Of a DNA stretch of 64,000 nt, positions 38,186 through 50,791 are shown in pieces. A model generated the notes under the pieces. That model had not been told where the DNA came from, made no database searches, and worked only from the letters and a program-made list of their open reading frames with translations. The first letter of the stretch is position 1, and each line of letters starts with the position of its first letter. The stretch lies in the NCBI RefSeq assembly GCF_964340395.1, contig NC_135569.1, positions 16,198,519-16,262,518 on the forward strand, given 5' to 3'. The stretch is from Glandiceps talaboti. Lineage: Eukaryota; Hemichordata; Enteropneusta; Spengelidae. A program made the translations under genes and the position numbers.

Positions 38186-41100
38186 GCGTACCTTTTATTT
38201 CAAAAACTGGTAAGAATCCGTTATTTACATAATTGACTAAGACCGGAAACTAATTATTCTGAAAATGACCATTTCTGATTGTGCTGGCAACAAAATCTTG
38301 TAAGTATTGTGGGCAAGGGAAGAATCTTAAGCAAAGACATACACGTCGAACATTCTGACATTCAGCTTTTCTGAAAACTGAAGAAAAAAAATATTAGATT
38401 CATTCCTGGCAATCAAGTCAGGGGTGATCTCAGGTTTTCCATGAAAGGATGTCGCGTATGAGTACTTGACTCGTGTCTAAGCCCAAGTGTAGGTAGTCAC
38501 GCAAGCAATAATGACATTGGTAAGACGAAAGACGTGTTAGTGTCTACCATGGTTAATGATTATTCCAAGTTTAAATAAAACATCGGCTATTCTAGGCATC
38601 TTATCGACGATTGCAATAACCAGTCAGACAGACCAATTGCTTTATGATGGTCCTGCAAGTTTTTTCACCACCTGATAGCTATGCATTATGGTTTAAATAT
38701 AGGTTAATCTGATCATAAACATTGCATACGGCGCTGCACAACACATTCCAATCCACTTTATTGCTATTTTCTAATCAATAAGTGGTATACTTTTCTTAAG
38801 ATATGACCAATCTAATACACTTTTAAATATCTTCGCATAAAACCCGTTTTTAGTATATCTCCATTTTTTTCATTTGTCTGAAACTAGCTATATTGTGACG
38901 TCACACTACTGGATCATGCATGTCAGAGACAATATAATATATTATATACAATGTCATGATCACCAAGGCAACCACGTTTATCAATTTGGTAACTGGTTTT
39001 AATTCATAAATTCCTATAGTCATATGTTCTACTTTGAAGATAAATCATCAACAAAATCTTAAGGTACAATGTATCTCGGGGACCAATTCCCTGAATATCA
39101 AAGTTAGTTAAATATCTGAGTCTCCACACTTCGCCATATGAAAACCAGACATGTCGACAATGGTACTTTCTAAATAACTGAATGAGATTTGATGGTTCAC
39201 CATCCTGTTTTCAAGAAATTCAACAATATTCTATTTTCCCATAGGGCGTTAGCGCAGTATTTTGCTGTCATATTAGATTGTTACTTTTTATATCATTGAC
39301 AATGTTTACTTCTTTTTCTTTTATTTTTTTAAATTATTTTTTTATTTTTTATTTTTCACCTTTCCAAAAAAGATGTATGGTAACATCGTTTTTTCCTTTG
39401 ATTTGAACTGAGAATGGAGTTGTGATTTCTGGAACAAATTAAGAAAAAGGTGTAAGCAGATTACGCGCATTGTACGTTAGAGAGATGGGCTAGAAACACA
39501 ACTGAACAATGTCACACAGTCACACAATTGACATAGAAAATATACTATTTAAATTTTACAATTTAGGAACAATTTAAGATAACTGGAGATTTTAGTTGAT
39601 ATGATGATGACGTCACTGTCTATGAGTGCAATGTAAATGTTGTAAGTAGACAAATTAATGATGTTAAGCTGTTATATATAGACAATTGGACTGTCCATTG
39701 ACTTATTTCATCAATTAGTCCCCAACAGATGTGCTGAGTGTATTGTCACTTTTCTATCGCATTCATATCCGGTTATTACAGCCGTAAGAAAACGTTGGAA
39801 TGATTTTATAACATTTGTCATATGTTGTAAATTCTACCTAAGAGCGATTGATGCGACGAGTCATTTTGTGGGATGAAGTATTTGTTTCTATTTGGATGAC
39901 CCCCACCAAAAAAAAGAAAACAAAGCAAGCTCATTTTGTGATTTGTGAATTCGCCAGGTTTTACAATACATTGACTGAATCATGATAAAATAATTTATAA
40001 ATAGCAAGACAAATTATTTCAGGCATACAATTTATTAAGAAAGGTTCATAAAATATTATGATGGGGAAAAAGATCCACGAATTATCATGTTTGTACAGCT
40101 TATACAGCTCTAGCCTTAACTTTAGAAACTACATTGTATTAAGTGTGACTGACTTTGTGTTACGCACGATCCACCAGTATAGCTGTACTTCATACAGTGC
40201 CCTGGGGAATAAATTGACATTAAGTGACAGAAAATATCTCACTTTCCCAAAACGAAATGTTATATATATGCTAAAATCAATAACTACATTAAAGTCCATC
40301 CACCTTGACCCCATTGTGAGAAAATCAGCACCTGTGTACCCTTTGAACGCCATCACTGAGTGGTGAGGACTAAAAAAGACCATACCCTGCTGAGTATAAT
40401 TGATTTGGGGTACGTCATCGCATAGATCATCATGTCATTACTGCTTTTATAACAAGCTAATAGTAGCATTTATGATTGGTACGCAGCGTTTCCTCTGTTT
40501 AGACTTAAACAAGTTAGTAATACTGCCAATAACAACTATTGTTTAGACTGAAGTATGTTCACAATTTTATTACGACAGTTTACAAAACTGTTTGTTTATA
40601 AGTTAAATGAAATATTGTAAACACGGAACAACAACTTGCACATTGATACATATTTCTTGAAAACTTCATCATAAAATCTTGTTCATGTTATGAATATCAA
40701 TAATCATGTCTTATATCCTGTGGCAATGGACTTGGGTACTTTGGGATTTTAGACTGAGAAAAAATCTAATAGACCTGGCATATCATAAGTCAAATATCCA
40801 CAAATTATTTTATGAAGCTAATAAGCTATTATTAGATCATTGATATCCACAATGTTGATAAACATTTTCGCATTCAATACATGATGAAATTATGAATAGT
40901 TACTTTACTAAATATTAATTCCTAGATAAATTATTTCATAACCAGGAGACAAAATTGTAATGAAGGTTTCCATGTTGCAACTCATTTTCCATAATTGTAC
41001 GCTAAAAGCTGGATATTTTCCGCACCTTGGTAATATTCTACAGCCGTTGTAGGTTCAGACTATATTCATTTGATAGATGATATAAATAAATTCAACCTCT

Positions 41101-42147
41101 TCATCTTGTATATATTTGAAACCTGTAATGTCCTCATATTAACAGTGTCAAACCATGATTCTAATAGGGTCGCCTTGAATGTATTAATAGAATGCGTATA
41201 TTACGCCTGCCACAAAAACAATAGAGTTTCAACATCATCCATGTTTACTACGAAGTGTAACACACCACCTACGATTTACATCTATCATTAGGTAAACATA
41301 TAAGGTCTTTTAGGGAGATAGATCAGGAATTTGTTTATGTATGTATACCTAGTCACGTGCATACAGATGAGTTCAGTAATATCACATAAGTATGATTGAG
41401 CTTATTCCGATTGACCTGGTTAGTAGACGGGTGTTACAATTGTGATTTTGAAATAAAATATTTCATCAGTATTTTGAATGATATCCATGAAACAGCTGGC
41501 AACTATTTTTGAAATATTTAATTATCTATAGCAATCGTTGTGTGAAATTTTCGATTAATCTAAAAAAAACTATTAATCACTGGAGAGGTATGACCCTTAC
41601 ATGAACCTTGGTGCTTAGTTTTGTTTATGAAAGGAGCAGATTGAAAAGGCTCGGTGCTGTATGGAACTGAGTATTACACTCGGTTGTTGGCATGGGCAAT
41701 TCCAGCACTGTTTATTTATAGAGCCACGCTTAAAGTAGTTACAGAATCAAGGCCCATATGTCTACTTCAAATAAACAACTACCAGCAGAAGTATGCGTAC
41801 CGAGTGATGACATTTTATTTTATAAAACAAATATGGAGTTGTGTTTCAAAACAAATCCTTCAATATAACACCTTATCAACATTAAATAATGACATCATTT
41901 GGCATATGCAGAATCTTTCAATATATCACTTAAAAATTAATACAATGAGGTACTGTGATGTATAAACTGCTATGATGCATATGCTTGTGGAAGGTTCCCA
42001 GGATGCATTGCAAGCAGCAGTCTCGTGTGCACTTGTTTAACAATAGCAAACACATTGGTATATTTAAAAAAACCGTTTGTATTTAATACACTACTCGTCA
42101 CCATCTGCTGTAAGGGCTATTCATTCAACTAGTTCGCCTTATTACAC
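38186..42147. other. About 4 kb of unassigned DNA
   Basis: The longest frames (40058-40366 plus, 40129-40383 minus, 41654-41965 plus) are about 85-103 codons, overlap each other or lack splice context, and match no family I know. Confidence 0.5.
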
Positions 42148-42412
42148 CTTGCCTTTTGTGAGTTGGCTTCTCTCACAAAACTCGTTTTTTCGAGTGAGAA
42201 TGCAAAGCACATAACTGTTACTACAATTGGATCAATGTAGTTAGCTACGAACGATGTCAGCGGTGGTGCCTTACGTGGTTCGCCCGTTTGAGATTCGGTG
42301 TTTGAAGGATATTTTGTCAGTTGCTGTGCTGTTTGTGACCTGTTTGGCAACAGGTAAACCAATTCATTATGTTGTTTGGTGTTTAACCCCAAAATAGTAT
42401 CCATTGCTTTAG
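42148..42412 (-). CDS. Possible internal exon, product unknown
   Basis: On the minus strand an open stretch of about 88 codons begins just after TAACATTAG, usable as a 3' splice site. It runs to CAAG followed by GTGTAATAAG, usable as a donor, and the frame stays open for eight more codons. The predicted peptide starts ELTKAMDTILGLNT, has a polar middle (NRSQTAQQLTKYPSN), then a hydrophobic run near IDPIVVTVMCFAFSL that could be part of a membrane segment. The sequence is less AT-rich than its surroundings. Against it: the acceptor has a poor pyrimidine tract and I recognise no family. It lies upstream of, and opposite to, the receptor exon. Confidence 0.28.
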
Positions 42413-45289
42413 TTAGCTCCTAATGTTAGCAGTAACGTACCATCATTTTGTTCATGATCAAATTTAGAGTACTACTGCTATTATAGTCTACCTTTACCGT
42501 GTATTGTTGAAAACCCATTTCATTAGGTAAGTTCTCTATACTGTACAGAGATGCCAGGAATAACACCTTATTAGAAATGATATATTGTCCAGTGTTCAGT
42601 GTGCTGTATCCTACCTATTGTATGATTATGTACAAATTCAGTGTTAAACCATCTGCTCAAGTGACAGTTGGTGTATTAGGTTTTATTTTTTCACCTCTGC
42701 ACTAATGGTATACATTCGAGTTACTGATAACAGAATATAACCGGAGTTGATAGCATAGTTGTATTTTTTCACTTAATCTTTGTACTCTGAAGTAAGGTAA
42801 CATCATTTTTAAAGTTTTACTCTTTCTGAACACATTCCCTCTACTCCTATAAAACAAAGGAGATTATGCCGTTATTATTTCAGTTGATGTTAGTAATACA
42901 TTGACGTCAAGTGAACGAGCTCTCTCATCACCTCAACTGAATTTCTTATAAAATGGTTAAAAAGAAACGAGAGTTTTGGGAGTCGTAGTACTATTAGTTG
43001 TTCATATGTATTCAGGAAGACAATACTACTAAAATTGTGATATTAAGCTGTTTTACTTTGTAAAATAAATGACATTTTAACGTCCTAGCGTTCCTTCACC
43101 ATCCTAACCAACGTTATAGGTTGGCATGCCGTAGGTGTTATTACACGTACATGTCTTCACATCATAGTTTCAATGCACAAATCTAATGTCACTTTTATGT
43201 ATGCACAGCAATGGTTGTGTCCAGATTTGAAAGTATCCAAATATCTAAAGCCTTTAAATATCCTACACTGAACATTGTTGTTTAGTGACGCATGACCAAT
43301 GGAAAAATCGTGTTTGCATGTTAAAAAGTTATTATCTTATTCGTATCTTCGATTACATAAGTGGAGAGTAAAATTAAAAACCCAGGAGCAAGTAAAGTTT
43401 GGATTGCGCTGCTAACTGTCTACTAGGTGAACGCATTCATCCCAACAGTTTCATAAATGATTGTACAGAAAGAGACTGTGTTAGGAGAAACAACATAACG
43501 AATGGTGAGATAGGAAATCATTATTCCAAGAAAAGAAACATTAATTTCAGCCAGCAAGATTAGAAATATAAATTTTGCATCGTACAAAACTAATTGTGGT
43601 GTAAAGTCATTGCAATTAAGTGAAATAGCAGCCTGGCAAAACCTTATTGAATAGAAAATAAATTTAGGAACCGTTGGATGAAAAATGCATTGGTAAATAT
43701 ATGCGGGTAGGGTTGTGAAGCACGTACAGAAAAAATATATTATTTTTAATGAATTTGGTTGTTTGGTTATTTTGTTTTAAAGAAATGTAAAGTATTTATA
43801 TATTGTGAAAAACTCTTTGCAATTCCTACCCAAATATATTCGGTAAGAAAGGACTGGTGATAGATTGTGTCAACATATTTCAATGTTTGATACGTATTTG
43901 CTCGTAGTACGGACTATCTATCAAGGCTACATTACATGCTCTCTGACAGTTAGATTATGATGTGCCTTTGTTATGCATGAGTTCTAGACCGCACTATCGG
44001 GAGTTCCATACTCATGGGTTCTCTAAAAGCTACTGGACTAAGGCAATCATAGAGTGCAAAAGTCGTGTTCATAGTTGAAAAATATGTTTTGATTGGCGTA
44101 TGATTTTTGTTCAACGATCAACACACGATAGGGGAGGACGTCAGTAGCTAGTCATAAGAGCAGATATATCCCCTAGTGGGTCCTCGAACTACGCAGACAC
44201 TCATTACGTCTTACTAGACAGACCCTACTGGTTGCAAATGAGCAGTTTGACGAGGGAGACGTAACACACTCTATAGGTAGCCGAGTGGGAATAATAGCGG
44301 CTCCGAAAGGCAGATGTTCATGTTATTAATCATCCACCGTAGATCTGGTGACATTCAACGACGCACATGACTGCGCTGATGAGCGACTAAGTGGTTCTAC
44401 ATGCGAATCAATTTCCATTACGGCCGAAGTCTAAATCCTGAAACAAAGCTAGAATAAACACTTGAAATGTTGCAACTGTGCAAATCATGATCATTTATAG
44501 AAATTGTACAAGTAATATAAACCTGAATAGCACTTATATTGTATTTGTAATATAAACAGGACAAGACCAAATGAGAAAATCTGCTTTTTTATGGGTTAAA
44601 CTTTAAACAAATAAATAGTTCTCGGTAATCAATACAAGCTATATGCCAAAGTATTTTGAGCGCCGATGTTGGTTTAGTAAATCTATGTATGTTTGCATAT
44701 GGGTTATCTCGATTTATCTTGGAAAGTTGGCAAGTAGTCATTTTGCAAACGTTGAAATCAGAAGCTAGTTTTGTAGGGTGTTGTATCGTCAAGAATCATG
44801 TATCATGTTCATATGTCTACTCGGCCCATTCTTTGCACTTTAGGAAGATAAATGAATTTTAGAGGACCATAGGGTGTGCCTATACTTAAAGAAATTGTAT
44901 TGGAGATATTTTATTTTAATTATTTACCGCCTCATATCAAGTATACATTTTATCACGACTGTCATTCGAAGGAGCAGTTCATAGTCTAGAATCATGCAGT
45001 CTAACGTCCTTAAGAAACTTTTCTTCTTTGAAATTCCTTTACAAACAAAACGTTGACAAGATGAAGATTTATAACCTCTCAACAAATATTTGCAAATCTG
45101 TCATGTTCTGTGTATCATTACTGTATGGCTAGCCACATTCATCATGCTTTCCATATGTTATATATACAAGTGCTACTTTCCCAGCTTTATTCAAGGACCG
45201 TACTCAAACCATAATCTGCAATGTGATACGCAGATTTGTTTCGTACTGCGTTTTTGAGATTTAATACGTATACTTTATGTTAATTTTAT
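42413..45289. other. Unassigned DNA upstream of the receptor exon
   Basis: A relatively GC-richer, stop-filled stretch at about 44100-44420 differs from its surroundings but is neither open nor repetitive here. I did not find a signal-peptide exon ending in phase 1 that could serve as the receptor's exon 1. Confidence 0.45.
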
Positions 45290-45309
45290 GTTAATTTTCT
45301 TACCTGTAG
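45290..45309 (+). promoter_or_regulatory. 3' splice site of the receptor exon
   Basis: A T-rich tract with TTAATTTTCTTACCTGTAG immediately precedes the coding exon. Its AG at 45308-45309 sets the exon start at 45310. Confidence 0.8.
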
Positions 45310-45446
45310 GTGCTTTTGCTGGGAGTGAACAAAAACTTTTTGAAGATATATTTCGTAACTACAACAAAAAAGTACGACCTGTCTGGAATTGGACGACTCC
45401 AGTTGACGTTAACCTTACCATGCAAATCACACAAATAGTTGATATG
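45310..45446 (+). CDS. Nicotinic acetylcholine receptor-like subunit, exon 2
   Basis: The exon (137 nt; it starts with the last two bases of a split codon and ends in phase 0) encodes the beginning of the mature extracellular ligand-binding domain of a Cys-loop receptor. The peptide contains SEQKLFEDIFRNYNKKVRPV, then WNWTTPVDVNLT, then MQITQIVDM. This fits the conserved nicotinic-receptor pattern L-x(2)-L/I-F-x-N-Y-N-x(3)-RPV-x-N-x(3)-PV-x-V, then a QI-D strand: the N-terminal helix leading into the first beta strand. NWT and NLT are N-glycosylation sequons. The phase-1 start after a signal-peptide exon matches the known vertebrate CHRNA exon layout, where exon 2 is about 140 nt. The usual DEKN(Q) following QI-D is absent, so it must lie in the next exon or be lost. 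Neighbouring exons are not visible. The 3' end of this exon is unit 1 of the 42-bp array that follows. A truncated gene copy cannot be excluded. Confidence 0.85.
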
Positions 45447-47580
45447 GTGAGTATATAAACCATGCAAATCACACAGATAGTTGATATGCTGGATATACGA
45501 ACCATGCAAATCACACAAATAGTTGATATGGTGGGTATATGTACCATGCAAATCACACAAATTGTTGACATGTTGAGTATATGTAACATGCAACTCACAC
45601 AAATAGTTGATATGGTGGGTATATGTAACATGCAAATCACACAAATAGTAGATATGGAGAGTATATTAACCATGCAAATAACACTAGTTGATTCGGTGAG
45701 TATATGCACCATGCACATCACACACAATTATTGATATATTGGGTACATGTACAATGCAAATAACACAAATAGTAGATATGGAGAGTATATTAACCATGCA
45801 AATAACACAAATAGTAGATATGGTGGTTACAGGTACTATGTAAATAACACAAATAGTAGATATGGAGAGTATATTAACCATGCAAATAACACAAATAGAG
45901 GATATGGTGGGTATATGTACTATGTAAATAACACAAACAGTAGATATGGAGAGTATATTAACCATGCAAATAACACCAATAGTGGATATGGTGGGTACAT
46001 GTACTATGTAAATAACACAAATAGTAGATATGGAGAGTATATTAACCATGCAAATCACACAAATAGTGGATATGGTGGGTACATGTACTATGTAAATAAC
46101 ACAAATAGTAGATATTGAGAGTATATTAACCATGCAAATAACACATATTGTGGATATGGTGGGTACATGTACTATGTAAATAACACAATAATTGATATGG
46201 AGAGTATATTAACCATGCAAATAACACAAATAGTTGATATGGAGAGTATATTAACCATGCAAATAACACAAATAGTAGATATGGAGAGTATATTAACCAT
46301 GCAAATAACACAAATAGTGGATATGGTGGGTATATGTACTATGTAAATAACACAGATAGTAGATATGGAGAGTATATTAACTATGCAAATCACACAAATA
46401 GTTGATATGGAGAGTATATTAACCATGCAAATAACACAAATAGTGGATATGGTGGGTACATGTACTATGTAAATAACACAAATAGTAGATATGGAGAGTA
46501 TATTACCCATGCAAATAACACAAATAGTGGATATGGTGGGTACATGTACTATGTAAATAACACAATAATTGATATGGAGAGTATATTAACCATGCAAATA
46601 ACACAAATAGTGGATATGGTGGGTACATGTACTATGTAAATAACACAAATAGTTGATATGGTGGGTATATTAACCATGCAAATAACACAAATAGTGGATA
46701 TGGTGGGTACATGTACTATGTAAATAACACAATAATTGATATGGAGAGTATATTAACCATGCAAATAACACAAATAGTGGATATGGTGGGTACATGTACT
46801 ATGTAAATAACACAAATAGTTGATATGGTGGGTATATTAACCATGCAAATAACACAAATAGTGGATATGGTGGGTACATGTACTATGTAAATAACACAAT
46901 AATTGATATGGAGAGTATATTAACCAGGCAAATCACACAAATAGTAGATATGGAGAGTATATTAACCATGCAAATAACACAAATAGTAGATATGGAGAGT
47001 ATATTAACCATGCAAATAACACAAATAGTGGATATGGTGGGTATATGTACTATGTAAATAACACAGATAGTAGATATGGAGAGTATATTAACCATGCAAA
47101 TCACACAAATAGTTGATATGGAGAGTATATTAACCATGCAAATAACACCAATAGTGGATATGGTGGGTACATGTACTATGTAAATAACACAAATAGTAGA
47201 TATGGAGAGTATATTAACCATGCAAATAACACAATAATTGATATGGAGAGTATGTGTACTATGTAAATAACACAAATAATTAATATGTGCATGTACCATG
47301 CAAATAACACAATAGTTGATATGGTGAGTATATTAACCATGCAAATAACACAAATAGTAGATATGGTGGGTATATGTACCATGCAAATCACACAAATAGT
47401 TGATATGGTGGGTATATGTACCATGCAAATCACACAAATAGTTGATATGGTGGGTATATGTACCATGCAAATCACACAATAATTGATATGGAGAGTATGT
47501 GTACCATGCAAATCACACAAATAATTAATATGTGCATGTACCATGCAAATAACACAATAGTTGATATGGTGAGTACATGG
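45417..47580 (+). repeat. 42-bp minisatellite derived from exon end plus 5' splice site, ~51 units
   Basis: Unit 1 (45417-45458) is 30 nt of exon (ACCATGCAAATCACACAAAT, AGTTGATATG) plus 12 nt of intron (GTGAGTATATAA). Later units start at 45459, 45501, 45543 and so on. A-type units keep ATGCAAAT and a GT at the donor position (GATATGGTGGGTATAT). B-type units have ATGTAAAT and lose the GT (GATATGGAGAGTATAT). Exact GTGAGT survives at 45447, 45696, 47324 and 47569. Since 42 is 14 codons, long artefactual frames with a 14-residue period (MQITQIVDMVGICT and minus-strand equivalents) run through the array. From about 46561 a higher-order repeat of 167 bp (four units, one of 41 bp) appears. Confidence 0.95.
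45444..45452 (+). promoter_or_regulatory. 5' splice site of the receptor exon
   Basis: ATG|GTGAGT, with the GT at 45447-45448, is a near-consensus donor. Reading through it adds V-S-I and then a TAA stop at 45456-45458, so a full-length receptor requires cutting here rather than at the copied donors downstream. Confidence 0.8.
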
Positions 47581-47930
47581 AAACATTCACAATTGTATAT
47601 GAATATTGTATGCCGGTTTATAAATCATGTCAAAATATGACTGAATTAGTTTCTTTCATTTAACCTATTGGAATACGTAGTTTCTCAGAATGGATTACGT
47701 AGTTATTTTTCCCGTTCAGATCGTAACATAGCTTTGTGGCGAGCAAGCCGTGGAAATAAACCAACACGCGTTATATTTCCATTTCAAATACTCATAAACA
47801 TAAATATAAACAGTAATGTCTTAAATTATAATTCAATTATGATATTATGATATGATTTTGTTTCTATGTCACCAAACATGTTAAAACATCGGCGTGACGG
47901 CGTGGGAACATCCTGAAAGTTTGTCATCTT
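47581..47930. other. Probable intron sequence after the minisatellite
   Basis: AT-rich DNA without repeat or exon signature. A 60-codon frame at 47668 has no features. Confidence 0.5.
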
Positions 47931-47939
47931 GTCATCTAT

Positions 47940-48100
47940 TAAGGTTCGACCCAACACTCAATAATTTACACCATCTTATGAGACTAAAGTGTACACATCA
48001 TTCTATAAATGGAGGCATAAGTAGACAGAGACCACCTCCATATAGACAAACAAGTCCTATAGGTCATTTGTCATATCGTGGTAATCCTAGCAGTCGTTAA
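47940..48100 (+). CDS. Possible terminal exon, product unknown
   Basis: After a pyrimidine-containing CATCTATTAAG (a usable acceptor), an open stretch encodes a basic, proline-rich tail. It includes TLNNLHHLMRLKCTHHSING, then ISRQRPPPYRQTSPI and SYRGNPSSR, before a TAA. Composition looks more protein-like than neighbouring random frames. If the acceptor is correct it needs a phase-2 upstream intron, which does not fit the phase-0 intron after the receptor exon; it would then belong to another transcript. No family is recognised. Confidence 0.22.
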
Positions 48101-49815
48101 TGGATCTATACTGTATCCGGGAATCTTTGTGTTAACACTATAAATGACCAAACATCATTCTAAAGCCATTTTCGTATCGTAAAACGACGTTTAATTGTCT
48201 TGGATTGAGTCCATTTTATCCAGAACAACAGACAGTGATTGCGCCCCTTCTTTGAAATGTCTTGAAGATGTTAAATTAAAAACATTAGGATTTTCAAAAA
48301 TGATTATGACCGGATTAAAGATGCTTTTTTCGATTTCCTGTTCCATCTAAAAAGGGTCATTTTGCTAGTATAAAGCTTTATTCACTTTCATCTTTTATTA
48401 ATTGACTTTCAAATACAAAAGACTTAATGAGATTCATATTGAAATTGAGATTTGCACAAAGTCATAGGCATTAGTTCAATTTAAAAATGCATATGTAATT
48501 ATGAGAGAAAAATGAATAGTTCTAGCCCAAATATTTGAGTTATGAAGAACTGGATCCAGACAGAATCGCGGTGTAAAATGGTGATGATTTCCTTGCCGAA
48601 TAATTTTACCTTAATATCTTAAATTTCTACATCATATTGTAATCTGAGTGTCATACCTCTTTGTCACTTCGTGTACAATGAGAAACTCTAGAATAGATCA
48701 AAATCGTTAGGTTTAAAAACAAACCATTTCCCTAAACATTCAGATGTCCCAATGGCGTAGTGTCTGTCTTTAATTCATGACTGTTTTGTGTTATCTTAGA
48801 ATACGAGTCATCGACACGAAACATGTATGTGCATTTTGAAGTTTCATTGATTGATCTGTCCAGGTTCACAGTCATTGGGAGATAATGTACCCAGAAGGGT
48901 CTGGGTATATTTTTATTTACTTCAACCCTGTCAAGCAGAAATCTAACCTAAGTTCCTAAGGTTTGTTATACGATACATAGTGAATAGCCACTTTCCAATA
49001 TCAAATATTTAGCTACAAAAGAATAGATTGCATTTGCACAAAAGTTAAAGTTGCGCAAGCAGATAGGATATCCAAAACTCCTCGACAAGAACCGTAGGAT
49101 GATGTCACCAGAGACACCAGTGTCCCTAGAAAATATCTTTAAGGATGTAATTACACTTAAATGATACCTTGACTTTTTAAACCGAGGTTAGGGTTTGTCT
49201 GAAATTGCGGCTGGAGACCAACTGATACTTTAGTAAACAACTATCTGAAACTCAAATGAGGATGTCAAAATCTCCCTGGTGAGCAACTAGGCAACTTAAT
49301 TTAATCGAAGAGGGAGTACTCTGGCTAACCATATCAAGTACTGATGTCAATATAGACTTACGAATCGTGGAGTTTGGAAACATTACCCAAATGGAGCACC
49401 CCTTGATTGATATAATTGATTGGATACGTATCCAGTTAAGCCTTCAAGAGATGACTGGTTGCAACTTTATTTACGGAAGAAATTCTAAGAATGGCTTAAA
49501 GCTTCTTTTATATGGTGGTCGATACACCATTCAACCTGAGAAAGCGGATAGTCTTTCCAATTACTCATGATGATCTTACATAGGAATTCATATTGTTAAT
49601 CCGGTTTTTTTTCCCAAGAGGGCTCAAGTATTCTCCATCAATTTGAAAATGCATACATAAGGCACAGAATATTCCGACGTATCTCAGAGGTCAATATTGT
49701 CACTGTTCAATGTATTCAATGTAGAAACCAGTAATCCGTTATACTACAAATTTGTCAATTTAAACAATAGCTTACAATCAAAATACTCTTTTTATTGTTG
49801 TAGTTGTTTTAACAG
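48101..49815. other. Probable intron sequence
   Basis: A 67-codon frame at 49367-49570 was inspected for receptor exon features (W-x-D, LxW, W-K-P-D motifs) and has none. No repeats seen. Confidence 0.5.
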
Positions 49816-49920
49816 TATTGCATTGTATTGTATTGTATTGTATTGTGTTGTGTTGTGTTACATTGTATTGTATTGCATTGCATTGCATTGCAATGTGTTT
49901 TGTGTCGCATTGTGTTGTGT
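49816..49920. repeat. (ATTGT/ATTGC)n pentamer array
   Basis: About 20 pentamers of ATTGT, GTTGT and ATTGC. It gives a spurious cysteine/isoleucine-rich frame. Confidence 0.9.
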
Positions 49921-50542
49921 TCATGTTCTTGTTTTTATTGCAACAGTTATTGGAAGAAATGGGTCGATAGGAGATTACACGAGTTCTTTATTTTAGAAAG
50001 ACAAATTTCAATAAAAGTACTCTATCAAATGCAATATTTTTTATATGCACACCATACAATTAACCTTATGATGTATATTTTTGTTTTGTTTATTGAACTG
50101 ATCTGAATGGATATTATTTTCCTTGTGTAACATAACTTTTGTAACTCTGAATGTAGATCTTTAAAGTAAAGTAAAAATGAATCAATTTATCCAACACATT
50201 AGCTGACTGTTGGACTTATATATCCTTCGTTTAAGTATATCAAAGTATACAGCTCTGTTACAATAATATGGGCTTTGTCATCGTTGTTATTCAACCTTAC
50301 AACTCCAAAGTTAGACTTTCTGTACAAGTATATATATATATATAAAGCTAAATTGAGTAGCTTTTCACACTTCGTTACCGATTATTCACTTGTTAGAAGC
50401 AACTTACTGTTGAATGGACTTCAAGGTAATCAACAGGCCTGCATATTCTAGTCAAATTGACAGACTGAGTGTCGACGTATATCCATTAACTTATAGTCTG
50501 AAATTATGAAGACAGTTTGAGCTAAAAAGTGTGTTTTAACAC
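49921..50542. other. Unassigned DNA
   Basis: Contains a short (TA)n run near 50331-50342; otherwise nothing recognised. Confidence 0.5.
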
Positions 50543-50692
50543 CACAGAAAACCATGCATTTCCTATAAAACACAGAAAACTAGGCATTTCCTATAAAATA
50601 CAGAAAACCATGCATTTCCTATAAAACACAGAAAACCAGGCATTTCCTATAAAACACAGAAAACCAGACATTTCCTATAAAACACAGAAAAC
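50543..50692. repeat. 28-bp minisatellite, about 5.4 units
   Basis: The unit is CACAGAAAACCATGCATTTC plus CTATAAAA, with CATG/TAGG/CAGG/CAGA variants in the middle. The repeat includes a TATAAAA word in every unit, which is probably incidental. Confidence 0.95.
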
Positions 50693-50791
50693 TGTTTCAT
50701 TAAATATACAGTCAGTTGGCTTAAGAAGATTAGACGTATATCTAACAATTCTCATTGTTTTTAAAAATTATTAAAAAAAATATAATTATAA

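Noticed and set aside
44372-44410. CTGATGAG as a second hammerhead core
   Set aside because: No GAAA core and no complementary stems at the right spacing; the same holds for CTGATGAG at about 59511.
44100-44420. GC-richer stretch considered as an exon or tRNA cluster
   Set aside because: Stops in all frames and no cloverleaf found; left as unassigned.
45300-47586. Long minus-strand frames of 112-149 codons with a 14-residue period (ICVICMVNILSIST-like) and plus-strand equivalents
   Set aside because: They exist only because the repeat unit is 42 bp, a multiple of 3. They overlap on both strands, are broken by 41-bp and truncated units, and derive from an exon/intron junction rather than a repeat protein.
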